Shown: positions 7,889-15,782 of the stretch, one piece after another
How the letters are laid out: the number at the start of each line of letters is the position of its first letter
Numbering within the stretch: position 1 is the stretch's first letter
Origin: an uncultured Lachnospiraceae bacterium
Lineage (GTDB): Bacteria; Bacillota; Clostridia; Lachnospirales; Lachnospiraceae
DNA: 39,658 nt
Direction: 5' to 3'
NCBI GenBank assembly: GCA_900316395.1
Contig: ONCT01000013.1
Coordinates: 1-39,658, forward strand
Program-made: the position numbers and the translations under genes
Notes under the pieces: model-generated
Seen by the model: only the letters and a program-made list of their open reading frames with translations
What the model was told of the DNA's origin: nothing
Databases searched by the model: none

Positions 7889-8741
7889 TTTCTTCATCCT
7901 TCTTTAATTCATCTAATGTCACTTTACCGATTGTTCCACTTCGAAACTCATCTATAATTAGATTATACGTCTTATTATAGTCAATTTCTTCACCTTTTTT
8001 AATACAATTTCTATTCTTAGCAATATTATCAATGATATCAACTATATCATCAGACTCATCAACATCATATCTATCTCCAATGAGTCCAGGATAATTCTTA
8101 ATTATAAATTCAACAATTCCAGTCGCAATTTCAGAATTATCAAGAATATTATCATTCATTGAGCCAATGCATGCAAGATTAAATCCAACCTGCTTATCTT
8201 CAAACTTAGGCCACAGGATTCCTGGTGTGTCAAGAAGCTCTACATTCTTATTAAGCCTTATCCATTGCTTGCCCTTGGTAACTCCAGGCTTATTACCGGT
8301 CTTGGCAGATGCCTTGCCAGCATAGGTGTTAATAAATGTTGACTTTCCGACATTAGGAATACCAACGACCATTGCCCTTATTGGTCTATTCTTAATGCCT
8401 CTTTTTAAGTCTCTTTCCTTCTTCTTAGCACACGCCTTGTCAATTATCTTACTAACTTCCTTAATTGAGCTTTTCTTACGAGAATCAATAGCCACAACGT
8501 AGAAGCCTTTTTCTTTGAAATATTCAATCCATTCGGCGTTCTTACTTGAATCAGCAAGGTCACTTTTGTTAAGGATAATAATTCTTGCTTTATTATTGGC
8601 AAGTGAATCTATATCTGGATTCCTTGAACTATTAGGAACCCTTGCATCTACAAGCTCAACAACAATATCTATTAACTTAATATCTTCTTTCATCTGACGA
8701 ATAGCCTTCGTCATATGACCTGGATACCATTGATAATCCAT
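7881..8741 (-). CDS. ylqF: Ribosome biogenesis GTPase YlqF/RbgA
   Basis: A circularly permuted GTPase needed for late 50S subunit assembly in Firmicutes. The order of G motifs is permuted: VELVDARVPNSSRNPDI, then G4 LNKSDL, then G1 GIPNVGKSTFIN, then G3 DTPGILWPKFED. A C-terminal helical domain of about 100 residues follows. The length of 286 is normal for the family. A GAAGGTGGA site precedes ATG 8741. Both neighbours are signal peptidase genes, and rplS (a 50S protein) lies just upstream, which is the usual Firmicute context. Confidence 0.96.
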   Translation of the reverse strand: MDYQWYPGHMTKAIRQMKEDIKLIDIVVELVDARVPNSSRNPDIDSLANNKARIIILNKSDLADSSKNAEWIEYFKEKGFYVVAIDSRKKSSIKEVSKIIDKACAKKKERDLKRGIKNRPIRAMVVGIPNVGKSTFINTYAGKASAKTGNKPGVTKGKQWIRLNKNVELLDTPGILWPKFEDKQVGFNLACIGSMNDNILDNSEIATGIVEFIIKNYPGLIGDRYDVDESDDIVDIIDNIAKNRNCIKKGEEIDYNKTYNLIIDEFRSGTIGKVTLDELKKDEENA

Positions 8742-8761
8742 GTCTGTTCCACCTTCAATTA

Positions 8762-9385
8762 TTAATTAACAATTCCAAAATCTCCAAAGGATAGCTTGAA
8801 CCACACTTTACCCTTTATCTGCTTCTTACTTATTAGTCCTATGCTTTGATATCTGGAATCCTCACTATTATTCCTGTTATCTCCCAGCACAAAATACTCA
8901 TCCTCACCAAGAGTCAACTGAGTCTCAGCAAGTCCACTGTATGTAATAGATTCTGTGTCAGCAACATCATCGTATTTCTCACCGTTAACAAACAGCCTGC
9001 CTCCTTTAATAACTACAGTATCTCCAGGAACGGCAACTACGCGCTTAACATATATAGTATCCTGCTCATTAGACAATGATTCGAATGCAACAATATGATT
9101 ATGGCTTGGCTTCATGAACAGATAACGGCCTCTGTTAATAAGCAGATTCGTCTCATCTTCAATTGTAGGTCTCATAGACACTCCAGCCATCTTAACACTT
9201 GTAAAAAACGTAAACACAAGAAGAAATGCCACAAGAACAACAGCCACAACAATTCCTACATTAATTGCTGTCGCCTGTAATTCTTTGACCTTGAACCTTC
9301 TTCTTCGACGCCTAAAGTTAAGACCTCTTGAGAACTTACGGCTAATAAAGCTTGTAAATCTATCAAATAAATCCTTAAACCACAT
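8762..9385 (-). CDS. lepB: Signal peptidase I (second copy)
   Basis: A membrane serine peptidase of 207 residues. The basic N-terminus (RRRRRFKVKE) and one transmembrane helix (near 40-62) precede the catalytic-serine region AGVSMRPTIED, the catalytic-lysine region YVKRVVAVPGDTV and LGDNRNNSEDSR. It lacks the long acidic N-terminus of the other copy, so the two may differ in substrate or regulation. GGAG precedes ATG 9385. The rplS terminator lies about 45 bp upstream. A possible promoter (TTGTTC, 17 bp, TATTAT) overlaps the terminator stem and tail, so it may be transcribed separately. Confidence 0.95.
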   Translation of the reverse strand: MWFKDLFDRFTSFISRKFSRGLNFRRRRRRFKVKELQATAINVGIVVAVVLVAFLLVFTFFTSVKMAGVSMRPTIEDETNLLINRGRYLFMKPSHNHIVAFESLSNEQDTIYVKRVVAVPGDTVVIKGGRLFVNGEKYDDVADTESITYSGLAETQLTLGEDEYFVLGDNRNNSEDSRYQSIGLISKKQIKGKVWFKLSFGDFGIVN

Positions 9386-9428
9386 AATATCTCCAATATA
9401 TTCTTATGAAAATATAATACAATACTCT

Positions 9429-9457
9429 AAAAAAAAGAACAACCAAAGGTTGTTCTT
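9429..9457 (-). terminator. rplS terminator
   Basis: On the - strand GAACAACC (9455-9448 side) pairs with GGTTGTTC (9444-9437 side) around a 3-base loop and runs into eight T residues. It ends the rplS transcript before lepB. Confidence 0.9.
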
Positions 9458-9471
9458 TAATTAGTATCTAA

Positions 9472-9825
9472 TTATTGGATAGCTTCTTTAACCTTTGCTC
9501 TCTTACCAACACGATCTCTTAAGTAATTAAGCTTAGCTCTTCTAACCTTACCATTACGTACAATCTCAATCTTAACAACGTTAGGACTATGTAATGGGAA
9601 TGTCTTCTCAACTCCAACACCATTAGAGAACTTTCTTACAGTAAATGTCTCACGATTGCTACCGTTCTGTCTCTTAATTACTGTTCCTTCGAAAATCTGA
9701 ACTCTTTCACGATTTCCTTCCTTAATCTTACAATGAACCTTAACAGTATCACCTACTGCAAATTCATCAACAGATTCTTTTAACTCAGCATCTTCAATTT
9801 GCTTAATAATTTCACTAGCATTCAT
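9472..9825 (-). CDS. rplS: 50S ribosomal protein L19
   Basis: L19 (117 residues) sits at the subunit interface of the 50S particle. Conserved segments are [49 protein letters not shown] and [16 protein letters not shown]. An AGGAGG site precedes the ATG. It has its own promoter (9909-9937) and its own terminator, so its output can be set apart from trmD. Its codons (Leu TTA 3 of 4, Ile ATT 8 of 9) contrast with rpsR in the left block. Confidence 0.98.
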   Translation of the reverse strand: MNASEIIKQIEDAELKESVDEFAVGDTVKVHCKIKEGNRERVQIFEGTVIKRQNGSNRETFTVRKFSNGVGVEKTFPLHSPNVVKIEIVRNGKVRRAKLNYLRDRVGKRAKVKEAIQ

Positions 9826-9829
9826 AATG

Positions 9830-9905
9830 TGACCTCCTATATATTCTTCGACATTCTTAATACCAATATACAGGTACCAGCGGACTATCTATCATTCACA
9901 ACTTG
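9830..9905 (-). promoter_or_regulatory. Putative rplS leader RNA
   Basis: Between the rplS promoter and its Shine-Dalgarno site lie about 75 transcribed bases. They include a GGTACC/GGTATT hairpin (near 9868-9887). Firmicutes are known to carry an L19 autoregulatory leader at this place. Position and hairpin fit, but I cannot test the consensus. Confidence 0.4.
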
Positions 9906-9908
9906 TTT

Positions 9909-9937
9909 ACTATACCACGAATCTATGTAAAACACAA
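9909..9937 (-). promoter_or_regulatory. rplS promoter
   Basis: On the - strand TTGTGT (9937-9932), a 17-bp spacer and TATAGT (9914-9909). It lies between trmD and rplS and gives rplS independent transcription. Confidence 0.65.
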
Positions 9938-9954
9938 GAAAAATATGGATTTTT

Positions 9955-10638
9955 TTAGTTGTCCTCTAACAAATCAGGTCTATACTTTCTTGTTCGCTCT
10001 ACTGACATATTGTAGCGCCACTCATCAACCTTAGCATGATTACCAGATAAAAGTATGTCTGGTACCTTCTTACCATTCCATGTCTCAGGTCTTGTATATT
10101 GAGGATATTCTAACAGATTATTGCTGAAGGATTCTTGTGTGGTAGATTCTTCGTTATGAAGAACTCCTGGCACAAGACGGGCAATGGCATCAACCATTAT
10201 CATAGCTGGCAGCTCTCCTCCAGTTAACACATAATCGCCAATTGACACATAATCTGTTACAATTTCTTCTAATACTCTCTCATCAATCCCCTCATAGTGT
10301 CCACATAATAGTACAACCTCATCTAAAGTAGCGTAAGTTTTTGCCATATTCTGATAAAATGTCTTGCCTTGAGGCGTTAGATATATGCAAGGTATTTTAT
10401 GCCCTGCCCTATTAACAATTGCCTGATACGCATCATACACAGGCTGCGCCTGCATTACCATTCCAGCACCGCCACCATAGGGATAGTCATCAACCTTATT
10501 ATGCTTATCAAGGGTGTAATCTCTTATATTGATAGCTTCAATCTCAATAAATCCATTATCAATAGCTCGGCCAATAATGCTTGTATTCAAGCCATCCATT
10601 ATCATTTCCGGGAATAATGTTAAGATATAGAATTTCAT
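9955..10638 (-). CDS. trmD: tRNA (guanine-37-N1)-methyltransferase
   Basis: A SPOUT-class knotted methyltransferase (227 residues) that makes m1G37 next to the anticodon and prevents +1 frameshifting. Motifs are YPYGGGAGMVMQ, LCGHYEGIDERV, and the S-adenosylmethionine knot segment YVLTGGELPAM, followed by RLVPGVLHNEEST and the C-terminal YTRPETWNGKKVPDILLSGNHAKVDEWR. It is immediately downstream of rimM, as in most bacteria. No clear terminator follows, only AT-rich sequence before the rplS promoter. Confidence 0.98.
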   Translation of the reverse strand: MKFYILTLFPEMIMDGLNTSIIGRAIDNGFIEIEAINIRDYTLDKHNKVDDYPYGGGAGMVMQAQPVYDAYQAIVNRAGHKIPCIYLTPQGKTFYQNMAKTYATLDEVVLLCGHYEGIDERVLEEIVTDYVSIGDYVLTGGELPAMIMVDAIARLVPGVLHNEESTTQESFSNNLLEYPQYTRPETWNGKKVPDILLSGNHAKVDEWRYNMSVERTRKYRPDLLEDN

Positions 10639-10639
10639 A

Positions 10640-11143
10640 TTATACCAATCCCTTCATAAGATGAATCTTCATGTAATTGTCAGTCATATTAACATCAAGA
10701 ATACATTCTTTTATAGCTGGAACTAATACTTCTTTGTCGTCATGCTCAATCACATATACATCATTCGCTCCAGTATGAAGTACATCCTTAACTATTCCAA
10801 ATGCCTCATCATCTTCTGTTACAACATTAAGTCCAATCAAATCAGCAACAAAATATTCATCCTCTTCTAGCGGAACAGCATCTTTCCTTGTAACGAATAT
10901 ACCTTTCTTAACATGCATTTCAATATCATTAATGCTATCAAATCCTTTGAATTTAAGGATTACTAAGTTTTTCTGGAATTTTACAGACTCTATTTCAAGT
11001 ATCATATTGTCTTTTTCAGGTTCAAGTATTACTTCTTTAAGCTTTTTGAACCTTTTTACATCATCTGTAAGAGGGAATACCTTAACCTCGCCCTTTATTC
11101 CATGTGTTTTAATTATTGCACCTACTTGTAATAAATCCTGCAT
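10640..11143 (-). CDS. rimM: Ribosome maturation factor RimM
   Basis: RimM (167 residues) assists 16S rRNA processing and 30S head assembly. The start is ATG 11143 (MQDLLQVGAIIKTHG), not an upstream in-frame codon at 11182, because TAGGAG lies 7 bases before it and the family begins here. The N-terminal domain has VGAIIKTHGIKGEVKV. A PRC-barrel C-terminal domain has EYFVADLIGLNVV and the segment ending VLVPAIKECILDV. A terminator-like hairpin (11165-11194) separates it from khpA and may attenuate rimM-trmD relative to the upstream ribosomal genes. Confidence 0.95.
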   Translation of the reverse strand: MQDLLQVGAIIKTHGIKGEVKVFPLTDDVKRFKKLKEVILEPEKDNMILEIESVKFQKNLVILKFKGFDSINDIEMHVKKGIFVTRKDAVPLEEDEYFVADLIGLNVVTEDDEAFGIVKDVLHTGANDVYVIEHDDKEVLVPAIKECILDVNMTDNYMKIHLMKGLV

Positions 11144-11164
11144 TAAAACTCCTATACTAAAATG

Positions 11165-11194
11165 TAAGAAAACTCCCACCAAAATGATGGGAGT
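11165..11194 (-). terminator. Attenuator-like terminator inside the operon
   Basis: On the - strand ACTCCCA (11194-11188) pairs with TGGGAGT (11178-11172), followed by TTTTCTTAC. It falls between khpA and rimM in an otherwise continuous operon, so partial read-through is likely. Confidence 0.65.
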
Positions 11195-11202
11195 AATTAA
11201 AC

Positions 11203-11430
11203 CTATAGAATATCTACAACTACCTTCTTATCAGTCTTTGTGGCAGCTGCTTTAACAACGTTACGAATTGACTTAGCAATACGTCCCTTCTTGCCGATAA
11301 CCTTACCCATATCAGAACTATCAACATGAAGTTCAAGCTCAATAGTGTTACCATTGACCTTCTCTTCAACATTTACAGCATCAGGGTTATCAACAAGAGC
11401 TTTAGCAATTACTTCTACTAATTCTTTCAT
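11203..11430 (-). CDS. khpA: KH-domain RNA-binding protein KhpA
   Basis: A single KH domain of 75 residues (YlqC/KhpA family), an RNA chaperone-like protein that pairs with KhpB in several Firmicutes and affects cell-division transcripts. The GxxG nucleic-acid loop is GKKG in MGKVIGKKGRIAKSIRNVVKAA. The family length is about 75-85. It sits between rpsP and rimM, the standard place. An AGGAAGGAG site precedes the ATG. A short hairpin (TAAGGAA/TTCCTTA) spans the rpsP-khpA gap. Confidence 0.95.
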   Translation of the reverse strand: MKELVEVIAKALVDNPDAVNVEEKVNGNTIELELHVDSSDMGKVIGKKGRIAKSIRNVVKAAATKTDKKVVVDIL

Positions 11431-11466
11431 TGATTACTCCTTCCTAATAAGGAAAATACAGCTTCC

Positions 11467-11709
11467 TTACTTAGTAACACCACATGCCTTAAAGATTCTT
11501 GCAACAGTTTCTGTTGGCTTAGCACCATTGTCTAACCACTTCTTAGCAAGCTCTTCATTAACATGGTATTCTGAAGGATCCTTAGTTGGATCATATGTAC
11601 CAATTTCTTCAATACATCTTCCATCTCTAGGTGCTCTTGCATCAGCAACAACAATACGATAGAAAGGTGCTTTCTTCTGACCCATTCTTCTTAATCTAAT
11701 CTTTACCAT
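11467..11709 (-). CDS. rpsP: 30S ribosomal protein S16
   Basis: S16 (80 residues), an early-binding 30S assembly protein. It begins [24 protein letters not shown] and continues with [14 protein letters not shown] and [14 protein letters not shown], all conserved. A strong AGGAGG site precedes the ATG. It lies between ffh and khpA. Leu is TTA in 2 of 3 and Ile ATT in 4 of 5, a pattern that differs from the left block. Confidence 0.98.
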   Translation of the reverse strand: MVKIRLRRMGQKKAPFYRIVVADARAPRDGRCIEEIGTYDPTKDPSEYHVNEELAKKWLDNGAKPTETVARIFKACGVTK

Positions 11710-11748
11710 TTTCTTTTCCTCCTAAATGTAAATTGTTATTTATCTATG

Positions 11749-13104
11749 TTAAAAAGGGAATTTCATTCTTCCTTTTTTACCACCTAACATACCTGGCATC
11801 TTCTTCATCATCTTCTTAGATTGCTCAAATTGCTTGATGAATCGATTAACTTCACTAATATCTAATCCAGCACCGTTAGCAATCCTCTTCTTACGAGATG
11901 GATTCATTAGCTTAGGATTAGCTCTCTCTTCAGGCGTCATACTAAGTATGATTGCCTCAACATGAGCAAGGCTCTTCTCGTCCATGCTTCCTTCTAGCTG
12001 TGACATTTGCTTAGAAGATAAGCCTTGCATTCCCATTCCTGGAAGCATATTAAGAACAGACGATAATCCTCCCATATTCTTCATCTGACTCATGGAGTCT
12101 AGATAATCATTATAGTCAAATTCAGCCTTCTTCATCTTACGAGACAGCTCTTTGGCCTTCTCGTCGTCAATGGCTTCTTCTGCCTTCTCAATTAATGTTA
12201 GCACATCTCCCATACCAAGAATACGAGATGCCATTCTATCTGGATAGAACTGCTCTAAGTCTGAGAGCTTCTCACCCATACCACAGAATATTATTGGCTT
12301 ACCAGTAACTGCTCTTGTAGATAATGCAGCACCACCTCTTGTATCACCGTCAAGCTTGGTTAGAATGATACCATCTATTCCAATAAGCTCGTCAAATGTC
12401 GATGCAACATTTACGGCATCCTGACCGGTCATAGCATCTACAACAAGAAATGTCTGTGTGACATTAACAGCATCCTTAATGGAAATAAGTTCATCCATCA
12501 TCTCATCATCGATGTGAAGACGACCAGCAGTATCAAGAATAACCACATTATCTCCCATCTTCTTAGCATGCTCAATAGCCGCTTTGGCAATGTCACTAGG
12601 CTTATTCTTATCTCCCATGGAGAATACTTCAACGCCTTGCTTTTCACCATTAACCTGTAACTGCTTAATAGCCGCAGGTCTATATATATCGCAGGCAACA
12701 AGAAGTGGCTTTTTGCCCTTCTCCTTAACCTTACCAGCAAGCTTGGCTGTAGTTGTTGTCTTACCAGCACCCTGAAGGCCAACCATCATATAGACAGTAA
12801 TCTCTTGTCCCTTGGCATAAGTAAGCTCAGTCTCAGTCTCACCCATAAGCTTGACCATTTCTTCATTAACAATCTTAATAACCATCTGACCTGGATTAAG
12901 ACCATTAAGAACATCCTGGCCAACAGCTCTTTCCTGAACAGACTTAATAAATGACTTAACAACCTTGAAGTTAACATCAGCCTCAAGTAATGCCATTTTA
13001 ACTTCCCTTAATGCCAGCTTGACATCCTCTTCAGTAAGAAGGCCTTTGCTTTTTAAGCCCTTGAATACATTCTGTAGTTTTTCTGACAGATTCTCAAATG
13101 CCAT
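11749..13104 (-). CDS. ffh: Signal recognition particle GTPase Ffh
   Basis: Ffh (451 residues) binds 4.5S/6S SRP RNA and signal sequences and delivers nascent membrane proteins to FtsY. I start it at ATG 13104 (MAFENLSEKLQ), with GCGAGG upstream; a GTG three codons earlier lies too close to that site. The N domain (1-95) is followed by the G domain with P-loop GLQGAGKTTTTAKLA near 109-120, DTAGRLHID and LTKLDGDTRGGAAL. The Met-rich M domain (from about 300) has NMLPGMGMQG, the RNA-binding helix SRKKRIANGAG, and a basic end. It is preceded by ylxM, its usual partner gene. Confidence 0.98.
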   Translation of the reverse strand: MAFENLSEKLQNVFKGLKSKGLLTEEDVKLALREVKMALLEADVNFKVVKSFIKSVQERAVGQDVLNGLNPGQMVIKIVNEEMVKLMGETETELTYAKGQEITVYMMVGLQGAGKTTTTAKLAGKVKEKGKKPLLVACDIYRPAAIKQLQVNGEKQGVEVFSMGDKNKPSDIAKAAIEHAKKMGDNVVILDTAGRLHIDDEMMDELISIKDAVNVTQTFLVVDAMTGQDAVNVASTFDELIGIDGIILTKLDGDTRGGAALSTRAVTGKPIIFCGMGEKLSDLEQFYPDRMASRILGMGDVLTLIEKAEEAIDDEKAKELSRKMKKAEFDYNDYLDSMSQMKNMGGLSSVLNMLPGMGMQGLSSKQMSQLEGSMDEKSLAHVEAIILSMTPEERANPKLMNPSRKKRIANGAGLDISEVNRFIKQFEQSKKMMKKMPGMLGGKKGRMKFPF

Positions 13105-13133
13105 ATTACGCACCTCGCCATGCTCGGAAAGCT

Positions 13134-13162
13134 GTCGTCACCCTGCTTCGCAGGCTTACGAC
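13134..13162 (-). other. Hairpin in the ylxM-ffh gap
   Basis: GTCGT pairs with ACGAC (outer) and CCTGC with GCAGG (inner) around a 3-base loop, in a gap of about 60 bp. No T-run follows, so it is not a terminator. It may be a processing site or a translation-control element of ffh. Confidence 0.55.
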
Positions 13163-13165
13163 ATA

Positions 13166-13498
13166 TTACAATTCCTCTAATATATCATTAGATATATCAC
13201 ATATCTTAGACAGATTATCTTCTGTAGCCTCATTGGCTAGTTCATTAATCTTCTTCACATCATCTCTAATGTGCATAAACTTCTCAACAAGATGTAGCTT
13301 GTCTTCATACTTTTGTAATTTATCATTACACCTCTTAATCAAATCATGAACACCTTGTCTTGATATACCCTGTTCTTCAGCTATTTCAGCCAAAGACAAG
13401 TCATCCATTATATAGCCTTCATATATTTCCCTTTGATGCTGATTAAGCAGCTCGCCGTAAAAATCATACAGAAAGCCTTGCCATACTTTATCTTCCAT
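13166..13498 (-). CDS. ylxM: YlxM family DNA-binding SRP operon protein
   Basis: YlxM/p13-like proteins are sigma-70 region-4-like helix-turn-helix proteins encoded before ffh in Firmicutes and Mycoplasma. Their precise job in SRP regulation is uncertain. The start is ATG 13498 ([15 protein letters not shown]), with AAAAGGAAA upstream, giving 110 residues, the family length. The HTH is visible at [24 protein letters not shown], followed by a coiled C-terminal part. It is the first gene of the ylxM-ffh-rpsP-khpA-rimM-trmD operon, driven by the promoter at 13558-13586. Confidence 0.92.
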   Translation of the reverse strand: MEDKVWQGFLYDFYGELLNQHQREIYEGYIMDDLSLAEIAEEQGISRQGVHDLIKRCNDKLQKYEDKLHLVEKFMHIRDDVKKINELANEATEDNLSKICDISNDILEEL

Positions 13499-13557
13499 AA
13501 CATTTTCCTTTTGCTGCAATATCCTTAAAATACAAAGTATTGCACACAACGTAATGT

Positions 13558-13586
13558 ATTATACTAATATCACAGAGTACTGTCAA
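13558..13586 (-). promoter_or_regulatory. Promoter of the ylxM-ffh-rpsP operon
   Basis: Perfect TTGACA (13586-13581), a 17-bp spacer and perfect TATAAT (13563-13558) on the - strand, between the ilvA terminator and ylxM. Confidence 0.9.
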
Positions 13587-13624
13587 GCATTTTTTCTTGA
13601 CACGCTTTTTATTTCTATTCAAAG

Positions 13625-13648
13625 AAAAATCCCAGCAAGGATGCTGGG
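13625..13648 (-). terminator. ilvA terminator
   Basis: On the - strand CCCAGCA (13648-13642) pairs with TGCTGGG (13637-13631) around a 4-base loop, followed by ATTTTTC. It closes the yceD-to-ilvA transcript. Confidence 0.9.
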
Positions 13649-13658
13649 AATATTATTA

Positions 13659-14870
13659 TTATAAATTAGTTCTTACAACCTTAGGCTTATATCCATCATC
13701 ATCAAGCGCCTTAAGAATATTCTCCTTGTGCTCCGTTCCAAAGGCTTCCATTGTTATTCTTAGCTCCACAGCAGCATTTCTATTAGTTGATACAAACTGG
13801 TTATGCTCTAGCTTAATTACATTACCTTGCATATCAGCTATAAGCTGTGACACCTTGGCAAGCATACCTGGCTTATCAGGAAGCAATACTGATACTGTAA
13901 ATATTCTGTCTCTGAAAATAAGGCCTTGCTGTACAACAGATGACATTGTAATAACATCCATATTACCGCCACTAAGGATGGATACAACCCTCTTGTTCTT
14001 AACCTTAAGCTGATTAAGGGCTGCAACAGTAAGAAGACCTGAATTCTCAACAACCATTTTGTGATTCTCCACCATATCAAGAAATGCTGTTATAAGCTCA
14101 TCATCCTCAACTGTAATTATATCGTCAAGATTCTCCTTAATATATGGGAAAATGTTCTCTCCAGGAGTCTTAACAGCAGTACCATCAGCAATTGTATTAA
14201 TTGAATCTAGAGATACCACCTTTCCCTGCTTAAAGGATTCCTTCATGCAGGCAGCACCCGCAGGCTCAACACCAATCACCTTAATCTTAGGATTAAGTAA
14301 CTTAGCAAGTGTAGATACACCTGTTGCTAATCCGCCACCACCAATTGGCACAAGTATGTATTCAACAAGTGGAAGCTCTTTGAATATTTCCATTGCAATT
14401 GTACCCTGACCAGTAGCTACTGCAAGATCATCAAATGGATGGATAAATGTTAATCCTTCCTTTTCTGCCAATTCAAGAGCCTTGGCACATGCTTCATCAT
14501 ATACATCACCTGATAATACAACCTCAGCGCCATAGTTCTTAGTTCTGTTAACCTTAATAAGAGGTGTTGTTGTAGGCATAACAATTGTAGCCTTAGCACC
14601 AAATAGTTTTGCTGCATATGCAACACCCTGAGCATGATTACCAGCAGATGCAGTAATAAGACCACGCTTTCTCTCGTCTTCTGTCAGAGTAGATATCTTA
14701 TAATATGCACCACGAACCTTGTATGCACCAGTAAACTGCATATTCTCTGGCTTAAGATATACCTGGTTATTACATCTTTCACTTAAGAAATCACTATATA
14801 CAAGCTTTGTTTCAAGTGTAACCTTGCTAACTATCTTACTAGCTTCTTCGAATTTGTCTAATGTAAGCAT
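13659..14870 (-). CDS. ilvA: Threonine ammonia-lyase with C-terminal ACT domain
   Basis: A PLP enzyme of 403 residues that deaminates threonine to 2-oxobutyrate, the entry to isoleucine synthesis or to catabolism. The PLP lysine lies in FTGAYKVRGAYYKI. The substrate loop is SAGNHAQGVAYAA, and the phosphate-binding glycine loop is PIGGGGLATG. The last 80 residues form an ACT domain (FTVSVLLPDKPGMLAKVSQLIADMQGNVI), typical of the ~400-residue form. AAGGAGAC precedes ATG 14870. The gene lies only 21 bp after ftsY and seems to be the last cistron of that transcript, an unusual neighbour for secretion and cell-cycle genes. Confidence 0.94.
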   Translation of the reverse strand: MLTLDKFEEASKIVSKVTLETKLVYSDFLSERCNNQVYLKPENMQFTGAYKVRGAYYKISTLTEDERKRGLITASAGNHAQGVAYAAKLFGAKATIVMPTTTPLIKVNRTKNYGAEVVLSGDVYDEACAKALELAEKEGLTFIHPFDDLAVATGQGTIAMEIFKELPLVEYILVPIGGGGLATGVSTLAKLLNPKIKVIGVEPAGAACMKESFKQGKVVSLDSINTIADGTAVKTPGENIFPYIKENLDDIITVEDDELITAFLDMVENHKMVVENSGLLTVAALNQLKVKNKRVVSILSGGNMDVITMSSVVQQGLIFRDRIFTVSVLLPDKPGMLAKVSQLIADMQGNVIKLEHNQFVSTNRNAAVELRITMEAFGTEHKENILKALDDDGYKPKVVRTNL

Positions 14871-14891
14871 CTTAGTCTCCTTATATGAATC

Positions 14892-15767
14892 TTATTCAAA
14901 TAATTTATTAACATATTCATCAACATCGAATTCCTTAAGGTCTTCTACACCTTCACCGTATCCAATGTATTTTACAGGAATGTTTAACTCCTCTTTAATG
15001 GCAATAGCTACACCACCTTTGGCAGTTCCATCCATCTTCGTTAAGATAATACCATTAACATCAGTTGCCTCTGCAAATTCCTTTGCCTGCATAAGTGCAT
15101 TCTGTCCAGTTGTGGCATCTAATACAACAAGAGTCTCTTTATTAGCTTCTTCATATTCCTTATCAACAATTCTGTTAATCTTCTTAAGCTCTTCCATAAG
15201 ATTCTTCTTATTGTGAAGCCTTCCAGCAGTATCTACAATAGCAACATCAACATTTCTTGATTTGAAAGCCTTCATACCATCAAAGACAACCGATGAAGGG
15301 TCACTGCCTTCGCTTCCACCAATCAAATCAACACCAGCTCTGTTAGCCCATTCCTGAAGCTGTTCTCTTGCAGCAGCACGAAATGTATCAGCAGCAATCA
15401 TTAATACCTTCTTGCCGCTGCTTTTATATTTCATTGCCAGCTTACCAATGGAAGTAGTCTTACCAACTCCATTAACACCTACAACAAGACAAACTGTATT
15501 ATTGTCAAGGAAATCATAAGCGTTATCATCAGTAGCCATTCTTCCTTTAATTATTTCCTTAAGAAGATTCTTACAATCTTCTGGTTTTTTTATCTTTTCT
15601 CTAAATACTGTATTCTTTAATTCATGAAGTATAGACTCAGTAGCATATACTCCTAAGTCACCCATAATTAACATTTCCTCAAGCTCTTCATAGAAATCTT
15701 CATCGATTTCAGAAAAACCTGTGAAAAGACCATTCATAAATTTAGAAAAGAATCCTTGTTCTGCCAT
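14892..15767 (-). CDS. ftsY: Signal recognition particle receptor FtsY
   Basis: The SRP-receptor GTPase docks Ffh-ribosome complexes at the membrane. I take ATG 15767 (MAEQGFFSKFMNG) as the start, because the GTG three codons earlier abuts the only purine-rich stretch. The amphipathic N-terminus and N domain precede the P-loop GVNGVGKTTSIGKLA. DTAGRLHNKKNLMEEL, LDATTGQNAL, LTKMDGTAKGGVA and the C-terminal YIGYGEGVEDLKEFD follow. At 291 residues it is the short form without the acidic A domain, common in Firmicutes. It directly follows smc (15 bp). Confidence 0.96.
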   Translation of the reverse strand: MAEQGFFSKFMNGLFTGFSEIDEDFYEELEEMLIMGDLGVYATESILHELKNTVFREKIKKPEDCKNLLKEIIKGRMATDDNAYDFLDNNTVCLVVGVNGVGKTTSIGKLAMKYKSSGKKVLMIAADTFRAAAREQLQEWANRAGVDLIGGSEGSDPSSVVFDGMKAFKSRNVDVAIVDTAGRLHNKKNLMEELKKINRIVDKEYEEANKETLVVLDATTGQNALMQAKEFAEATDVNGIILTKMDGTAKGGVAIAIKEELNIPVKYIGYGEGVEDLKEFDVDEYVNKLFE

Positions 15768-15782
15768 TTGTATCACTCTTTC

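Noticed and set aside
7235..9385. Recent tandem duplication of lepB
   Set aside because: The two proteins are well diverged and flank ylqF, so they are old paralogues rather than a fresh duplication.
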